Of a stretch of 64,000 nt of DNA, positions 58,772 through 64,000 are shown piece after piece. Where the stretch lies: positions 176,222 through 240,221 of the forward strand of contig DAOSDU010000001.1 in NCBI GenBank assembly GCA_035362715.1. The letters are read 5' to 3'. Made by a program: the position numbers and the translations under genes. Below the pieces are notes generated by a model, which saw only the letters and a program-made list of their open reading frames with translations, did no database searches and was not told the DNA's origin. The DNA is from Methanofastidiosum sp. (GTDB lineage: Archaea; Methanobacteriota_B; Thermococci; Methanofastidiosales; Methanofastidiosaceae). The number at the start of each line of letters is the position of its first letter. Positions within the stretch are counted from its first letter, which is position 1.

Positions 58772-60608
58772 TAAGCGGATCATCTTAACTATTTTTGTTA
58801 TTTTTTTATTGTCCACTTCTATGCTTTGGTGCGTCTCTTGTGATTACGCCCCTTATGAAAGCTATGAAGATGAGATTATCACTTCAAACATTAAAATTAC
58901 CAATGCGGAGAATAACATTAGGGGCGGCAGATTGGATGATGCGCTGGAAAATCTTAGCGATGTCCCGCAATTGTTACTTGAAGTTAACGAGATGTGGTAC
59001 AAGGATTACTACACAAATCAAATAAAGGATCTCTCTAGCGAGTATAAAGATTCTAACAGTTCAATTATTAGTCAACTTGACAGTGCCAAATACAAAAATC
59101 TGGGGGAAATGATAGCTATACTTGATGCCATCCTTTTGAGAAAAGAGGATATGGGCAAGTTAGGTGGATTTCAGGAAAAAATTTCCGCGCTCAATAGCAA
59201 TATCGGCACCTCCTATCTGGAATATGGCATAATATCCAAAATCCAGGAAGATTACAAAAAAATATCAGACCTCACCAATAAATTAAAGATAATAGAGGCA
59301 AAGATAACTCCCTCCAGTATAGAAAATCCAGAAAGTATCCTCACGATCGTAAAAGATTACACTATAGTTCAAGACGACCCAAACTACGCCTCCATTTTCC
59401 AGGGGAATGAAAATAGCTGGGTTAGAAAAAGAGTTTCTTTTTTTAATGATCTTTACGATATCTCCCTCGATATGGAGACGGTAGGCGTAACTAAAAATTA
59501 TAATTATGATGCCGTCCTATCCAGGTTGCAGAGTTTAGAGCAAAAAGTTTCAGATTTAAAGCTTGAGCCGGGTGCGGAAACTTTTGTTAAGGAGTCGCTC
59601 AATACCAAGAAGGCATATGTGACGGAATTAAAAGGGAATCAAGGGAAGCTCAAATACACCTACATATTAATTTTAGTTATATCCTCACTAGTTGCAATAT
59701 TTGCTCTTGTCTACATATTCTTCTTTACAGGCAGGAAAAAGGAAAAGATTCAGGAAGGCGACATATCAAAATTGCTAGAAGGAAGGACCTTATTAATCTT
59801 TGATTCAAGAAAGTATGGCAACTCGGCGCATCCAAAGAATATAGAGGTCTATGCAGAATCGGATGTGGGATTAAAGAGGGAGCTAAATGAGGATTCTATA
59901 GGTATTGCATTCAATAGGGATGGATCAAAGGGCCTATTTGTCCTTGCAGATGGCATGGGCGGGCACAACGCCGGGGAAGTGGCGAGTAAGATTGCGATCC
60001 AAACTGTTTTGGAGGATGGTAAGAAGGAACTATTTGATTACCAGGAGCTAAATGATATCGAGATAAAAGATATCCTAAGGAACATTGTTTACAACGCCCA
60101 CGAAGAGATACTCTGCATATCAAAATCAAATCCCGGCATGTGCAACATGGGGACAACTCTAGAAGTTGTGTTCCTAAATAAGGACCACATATACTATGCC
60201 CATGTAGGGGATTCCAGGATTTACACGACCTATACGGATGGCGATTCTGAAGAAAGGATATCCAGGGTGACAACAGACCACTCTGAGCTTGGCACATACA
60301 TGGAAAGATGCGGAGTCACAGAAGCTGAAGCAAGAAAGAATGTGCCTTCAAATGTGATCACTCAGGCTGTGGGCATCACATCCGCACCTTTAAATCCGGA
60401 CGTAGGCGATTTCCATATCGGTAAGAATAATTGGATTTTAATCTGTTCTGATGGGCTTTCAGATATGGTCCAGGACGATTCATACATAGGCAAAGTACTG
60501 ATACATAGCAAGCTGGATGTTGTATCAAAAGTAAAAGAACTCGTCCAGGCGGCCAAGGATATGGGCGGCAAGGACAATATCTCCCTAATATTATTTAGAA
60601 GAAGGTGA
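58758..60608 (+). CDS. Transmembrane PP2C-type protein phosphatase
   Basis: The start is TTG 58758, seven bases after GAGGGG inside the FHA gene; 616 residues. A signal-anchor helix (about 8-25), a helical extracytoplasmic domain (about 30-295) and a second helix (YTYILILVISSLVAIFALVYIFFF, about 295-325) precede a PP2C domain: LKRELNEDSIG (about 373-381), VLADGMGGHNAGE (398-402), HVGDSRIY, ILICSDGLSDMV and GGKDNISL, with all metal Asp. It should dephosphorylate substrates of the adjacent kinase, with the external helical domain as possible ligand sensor. Confidence 0.92.
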   Translation: MNRSDKRIILTIFVIFLLSTSMLWCVSCDYAPYESYEDEIITSNIKITNAENNIRGGRLDDALENLSDVPQLLLEVNEMWYKDYYTNQIKDLSSEYKDSNSSIISQLDSAKYKNLGEMIAILDAILLRKEDMGKLGGFQEKISALNSNIGTSYLEYGIISKIQEDYKKISDLTNKLKIIEAKITPSSIENPESILTIVKDYTIVQDDPNYASIFQGNENSWVRKRVSFFNDLYDISLDMETVGVTKNYNYDAVLSRLQSLEQKVSDLKLEPGAETFVKESLNTKKAYVTELKGNQGKLKYTYILILVISSLVAIFALVYIFFFTGRKKEKIQEGDISKLLEGRTLLIFDSRKYGNSAHPKNIEVYAESDVGLKRELNEDSIGIAFNRDGSKGLFVLADGMGGHNAGEVASKIAIQTVLEDGKKELFDYQELNDIEIKDILRNIVYNAHEEILCISKSNPGMCNMGTTLEVVFLNKDHIYYAHVGDSRIYTTYTDGDSEERISRVTTDHSELGTYMERCGVTEAEARKNVPSNVITQAVGITSAPLNPDVGDFHIGKNNWILICSDGLSDMVQDDSYIGKVLIHSKLDVVSKVKELVQAAKDMGGKDNISLILFRRR

Positions 60609-60616
60609 GCCCTTAG

Positions 60617-61798
60617 ATGCTAAGAAATGGGGAAGAGCTAAGGGGGAATTCTGGTGCAATTTACAAAGTCCAGAAGAAGCTAAGGGAAGGTGGAATGGGG
60701 GTGATCTGGCTTGCCAAAAGCTCAGAGGGCTTCCATGTGATCCTAAAGTCGCCTAAGCTTGACGGGGAAAATGATGATATAAAAATTGAAAAGATACTTA
60801 TTGAAAATGATTTCTTATCAAATCTTTCCCACCCAAATATAGTCGGATACCTTGATACCATCCACCACGTCTATTATGAGAAAAGATTCCCCATAATTGT
60901 TATGCAGTTTGTTGATGGCGATAGGGTAAAGGAGATGTACTGGGGAAATCCCGCTTCAGAAGACGAAGCGATGCGCATTATTGTCCCCATTTTAAACTCT
61001 ATAAGCTACCTCCATTCTATGAACATCATACACAGGGATATCAAGCCAGAGAATATCCTGATGGATGGCGAAAAGCCCGTATTAATTGACTTTGGGGCTG
61101 CAAGAAGCGGGTATAAGGAAGCAGAGCTTGTCATAGGGACCCCTGGTTGGGCGGCCCCAGAGCAATTGAACGGTAGCGCGCCTTCACCGCAAAGCGACAT
61201 CTACTCTATCGGCGCCTTGATATTCTATATGATGACCGGTAAAGAACCGAGGTCATACCAATTGGATGACGGGCGACTTACTGTAGACCCGCTCTCTCTA
61301 AATATGAAAATGCCGAGGAAAATGTCCGAAGTAATAAAAAAATGCCTCGATATAAATCCCTCTTTTAGATTTCTAACGGTAACAGAAATTAGGGACTATC
61401 TTATCGCGGGGGAGAACATAGGGGGAAGCTACTCGGGGATGCAGAGGATAATTATCTGCGGCGAGGTAGTGCCTTTAGTTATGAATAGTTACAGTATTGC
61501 AAGGGATAGGACTCAAGGCGGAACGGGGCTTGCCAATATTGAGATACTTGAGCCGGGGCCTGTTTTTTACATATCAAGAGGCCCCCCTTCTTCTGGATAC
61601 TTGCTTCTGCAAAAAATAGGATACGAGTGGTTTGCTGTTGATGTAAACACTGGAAACGGCGTATTTGTCTTCAAAAATAGCCAGTGGGCCCGTTTAGAGA
61701 AAAATAATCCTAAAAGGCTAGAAGATGGGGATCAGATATGCTTTGGCTACAATAAAATCCAAGGGCCGTATATGCCTTTCTTATATAAAAAAGATTAA
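60617..61798 (+). CDS. Hanks-type Ser/Thr protein kinase with C-terminal FHA-like domain
   Basis: This 393-residue kinase has a Gly loop REGGMGVIW (residues 23-31), Lys44 in VILKSPK, catalytic HRDIKPEN (139-146), DFGAA (158-162) and the AAPEQ (179-183) motif. After about residue 270 a beta-rich domain (VVPLVMNSYSIARD ... GNGVFVFKNSQWARL ... LEDGDQICFGYN) resembles FHA folds without a clear S-x-x-H. No transmembrane helix is present, unlike bacterial PknB. It follows the PP2C gene by 8 bp and completes the writer-eraser pair. Confidence 0.92.
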   Translation: MLRNGEELRGNSGAIYKVQKKLREGGMGVIWLAKSSEGFHVILKSPKLDGENDDIKIEKILIENDFLSNLSHPNIVGYLDTIHHVYYEKRFPIIVMQFVDGDRVKEMYWGNPASEDEAMRIIVPILNSISYLHSMNIIHRDIKPENILMDGEKPVLIDFGAARSGYKEAELVIGTPGWAAPEQLNGSAPSPQSDIYSIGALIFYMMTGKEPRSYQLDDGRLTVDPLSLNMKMPRKMSEVIKKCLDINPSFRFLTVTEIRDYLIAGENIGGSYSGMQRIIICGEVVPLVMNSYSIARDRTQGGTGLANIEILEPGPVFYISRGPPSSGYLLLQKIGYEWFAVDVNTGNGVFVFKNSQWARLEKNNPKRLEDGDQICFGYNKIQGPYMPFLYKKD

Positions 61799-61807
61799 AA
61801 AATAAAT

Positions 61808-62794
61808 TTATAGGGTTTTGAACTCTATCTTCATTGCCTTTCCTACTGTGATTACATCAGAGTGCTTCAGGGCAACTTTTTCTCCCTTCCTAATATCAAT
61901 TCCGTTGACCTTTGTACCGTTGCTGCTGTCAAGATCTTCCAGGTAGTATCTTACTTGCTCTGTCTGCTCGTTGAATGCCATGGTAATTCTAAAGTGGCCT
62001 CCGCTAGTCTTTCTAGAAATTGACTGGGCTTCCATAGGGGTGATGAATCTCTCAAAGTCTTCCCTGCCAAAGATTCTGTGTATCTCGTTTACTACCCTTA
62101 TAGTTTCCTGTGGGTGGTACAAGATATAAGAAGGGTTTGATGCAGTTTCAACTTTTCTTCCAACGACTGTTTTGTCGTCTTGCGGCATTGAAAATCCAGG
62201 CCTTTTAAGTCCCGTGTCCACTATTGTTTCTCCGTAGGAGCCTTCCGGCCTTCTGTAGGGCTGGGCTGAAGTTTGATTGATTCTTACCCCGCCTGTTGCC
62301 GAGGGCCTGCTGAACAATGTCTGCTCTGGCGCATGCTCACCGGGCTTTTTAGTTATTTTGTAACTGATAGTGCCCACTTCCCCAATATACTTAAAGTATT
62401 GAGCAGTTTGCTTATGCAAGACCAGTAGCATGATAACTACTAGAGATAAGCCCAATATTGGTAGAGGCAGCAAAAGAAGTCCACCGATGTATTTTATTTT
62501 CCCAAGTATGTCCCCTAGCTGGGGAACAGTAGTTGCAAGTATTGAAATAATTGAAAGTCCTGCAAGGAGTATTATCTCTCCAAACCTCGACCAATTCCTG
62601 CCTTTATACAGGAAGTATCCAACCACTATGAAAAAAACTCCAAATATTACTGGAAGGAGCATAGCGGGCTGTGAAAATATAATGGATGAATATATTGATG
62701 CTAGCACCAATACAAATCCTAATAAAATTGATAGTGAGGAAACTAAAGTGACAACTATTGGCACTCTATAAAATCCCCCTCTTGTTTGATTCAT
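61808..62794 (-). CDS. Four-helix membrane protein with C-terminal FHA domain
   Basis: This 328-residue protein has four membrane helices (about 10-35, 42-62, 72-92, 100-130), a Pro/Ser/Thr-rich cytoplasmic linker with TR, TV and TGL sites, and an FHA domain (about 235-328: HRIFGREDFERFITPMEAQSISRKTSGGHFRI, LEDLDSSNGTKVNGIDI, HSDVITVGKAMKIEF). SISRKTSGGH and SSNGT are the phospho-binding motifs. The ATG follows GGAGAGGTGG. It converges on the kinase gene and probably docks or anchors phosphorylated partners. Confidence 0.9.
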   Translation of the reverse strand: MNQTRGGFYRVPIVVTLVSSLSILLGFVLVLASIYSSIIFSQPAMLLPVIFGVFFIVVGYFLYKGRNWSRFGEIILLAGLSIISILATTVPQLGDILGKIKYIGGLLLLPLPILGLSLVVIMLLVLHKQTAQYFKYIGEVGTISYKITKKPGEHAPEQTLFSRPSATGGVRINQTSAQPYRRPEGSYGETIVDTGLKRPGFSMPQDDKTVVGRKVETASNPSYILYHPQETIRVVNEIHRIFGREDFERFITPMEAQSISRKTSGGHFRITMAFNEQTEQVRYYLEDLDSSNGTKVNGIDIRKGEKVALKHSDVITVGKAMKIEFKTL

Positions 62795-62978
62795 TACTTA
62801 CCACCTCTCCATTTATTACGTATAAAGCCTCTATTTTTGATTATATTAATATTTCTATCCCATCTAGAGGCAAATATCCGCTTAATTTTTGTACCCACCC
62901 GAGAGTGGTGCACCCTTTATAAGAATAATCTATTTGTCCGCTTATATAAATGTATGGAAAATGAAGCATTTTCTACAA

Positions 62979-63896
62979 TCAAAGCCTCAAAAGTGCGTTC
63001 TCCCTGTTCCTAATCGCCTCAGTGTAGTTTGGATCTATTGCAATTGCCTTGTCGTAGCAGATTATGGCTTCAGAATAGTTTCCTATATTAAAGAATACAA
63101 TCCCCTTATTGTTCCATGCCTGCTTATACTCTGGATTAAGTTCGATTGCCTTATCGTAGCAGATTATGGCTTCAGGGTACTTGCCCTGATTTTTAAGTGT
63201 GACCCCTTTATCATTCCATGCGCTTGCATAGTTTGGATCTATTTCAATTGCCTTGTCGTAGCAGATTATGGCTTCAGGGTACTTGCCCTGTTTATTGAAT
63301 TCTATTCCTTTGCCATACCAAGAAAATGCAAGGTATTCTCTGGCTTTTGTATTGTTTGGATTGATCATTATGACTTTTTCAAAGTTTGATATGGCCTCGT
63401 CGTAATTTTTTTGATTATAGTAAGACACACCTTCATCATAATACCTGTTGACGTTATGCATTAAAGCCAAAGCAATCACGGCTATAGAGGACAACAATAA
63501 AACGGCGAATATAGATGCCAAAAACTTCTTGGAATATGGTCTCTTTACAGAATGAAAATTTTCATTTGTTGTCTGCCCAAGATTTCCAGCGCTATAGTCG
63601 TTATTCTGTTGGGCCGTTTGAGAGGGGGCGTTGCCATAGATCTGCGTCTTTGTTTCAATGGGTATGTTGTCTGAATATATCTGGGTCTTTGTCTCCACAG
63701 GTATATCGCTAGATTTTGGAGGGGCCATATGCTCATTTACAATAGCCTGCCCGCAGTTGGGGCATTCCTTCCAGTTAGTGTTAATTAGTTTATTACACAT
63801 TTCACATACAGTTTTTAGCTTGGAGTTACAGTTAGGGCATGACGACATATGTTCGTCAATCTCTTTTTTGCAATAAGGGCATAATAAGCGTTCCAT
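62979..63896 (-). CDS. Zinc-ribbon/membrane/TPR protein
   Basis: The ATG at 63896 fits a TATA box near 63928; about 305 residues. Two zinc ribbons (CPYCKKEIDEHMSSCPNC, CEMCNKLINTNWKECPNCG) occupy residues 6-55. A Thr/Ser/Gln-rich stretch with repeated PVETKTQIY / PIETKTQIY follows, then a membrane helix (about 130-150) and four TPRs (AIICYDKAIEIDPNYASAWNDKG type). The Thr-containing IETKTQIY repeats look like phosphorylation or FHA-ligand sites. It is divergent from nothing seen on the right; the remaining 100 bp hold only its promoter. Confidence 0.85.
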   Translation of the reverse strand: MERLLCPYCKKEIDEHMSSCPNCNSKLKTVCEMCNKLINTNWKECPNCGQAIVNEHMAPPKSSDIPVETKTQIYSDNIPIETKTQIYGNAPSQTAQQNNDYSAGNLGQTTNENFHSVKRPYSKKFLASIFAVLLLSSIAVIALALMHNVNRYYDEGVSYYNQKNYDEAISNFEKVIMINPNNTKAREYLAFSWYGKGIEFNKQGKYPEAIICYDKAIEIDPNYASAWNDKGVTLKNQGKYPEAIICYDKAIELNPEYKQAWNNKGIVFFNIGNYSEAIICYDKAIAIDPNYTEAIRNRENALLRL

Positions 63897-64000
63897 GTGA
63901 CCTAACAAGACCATAATTTCAAAATATATAAATATATGGAAAATCTCGGCTGTGGGACATATTAACCTGCATTTAGATTCAAAAGATTGTGCCAGAGCGC

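Noticed and set aside
63915..64000. A partial gene at the right edge on the minus strand
   Set aside because: Only about a dozen open codons precede a stop and no recognisable sequence is present; the rest is the promoter of the TPR protein.
1..64000. tRNA, rRNA or insertion-sequence genes
   Set aside because: No convincing T-loop GTTCRANTC context with matching arms, no rRNA-like block, and no transposase or integrase motifs were found by reading both strands; a covariance-model scan would be more sensitive.

Overview
The window is a low-GC archaeal chromosome segment, most likely from a methanogen. It encodes methanogenesis marker protein 3, the mevalonate entry enzymes as an archaeal-type HMG-CoA synthase/thiolase/DUF35 set plus HMG-CoA reductase, a tetraether-lipid-synthase-like radical SAM protein, 2-oxoacid:ferredoxin oxidoreductase, a HerA-type ATPase and an archaeosine-TGT homologue. 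Starts are preceded either by GGAGG/GGTG ribosome sites or, for many accessory genes, by a TATA box about 25-28 nt upstream (leaderless mRNAs). Something near Methanofastidiosales would fit, but the lineage cannot be fixed from the sequence alone. No rRNA, tRNA, CRISPR array or insertion sequence was recognised. Layout: (1) 1-16.3 kb is core metabolism and housekeeping: ferredoxin-DUF362 fragment, CMD protein, endonuclease IV, Tes-like protein, korDABC, the four-gene mevalonate operon, mmp3-herA, TGT and a lone histidine kinase. (2) 16.4-29.1 kb is envelope biology: a LolD/MacB-type ABC system with a secreted partner, a wHTH plus membrane pair, an S-layer-like protein, low-complexity secreted proteins, two small secreted beta-proteins and a Cys-rich lipoprotein. 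(3) 29.1-38.2 kb holds a DUF4143 ATPase cassette inserted at the 3' end of the UPF0210/ACT operon, three large secreted beta-propeller or beta-helix proteins, and metG. (4) 38.4-50.8 kb is a defence island: four separate PD-(D/E)xK-type proteins, a tightly coupled Res-Mod-UvrD/RecB operon, a predicted CBS-HEPN protein and a degenerate SMC-like ATPase. (5) 50.8-56.7 kb is small accessory genes: two proteins made of five-residue GFDKx repeats, an archaemetzincin homologue without its metal-binding histidines, a nonsense-mutated zinc ribbon gene, a Fic protein and HicBA, within a mosaic of intergenic repeats. (6) 56.8-63.9 kb is a Ser/Thr signalling island: membrane beta-propeller/zinc ribbon, FHA/zinc ribbon, transmembrane PP2C phosphatase, Hanks kinase with a C-terminal domain, membrane FHA protein and zinc-ribbon/TPR protein. 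The most striking undescribed signal is a shared C-terminal peptide (roughly SLPxxxIMKILxxxK) ending six secreted proteins of at least four unrelated folds, which looks like a sorting or anchoring tag. Second are repeated cases in which one gene or gene pair is bracketed by direct repeats of a neighbour's 3' end, a promoter or an intergenic block, suggesting a common way of acquiring accessory cassettes. Statements about family function rest on motif recognition; no database search was run.
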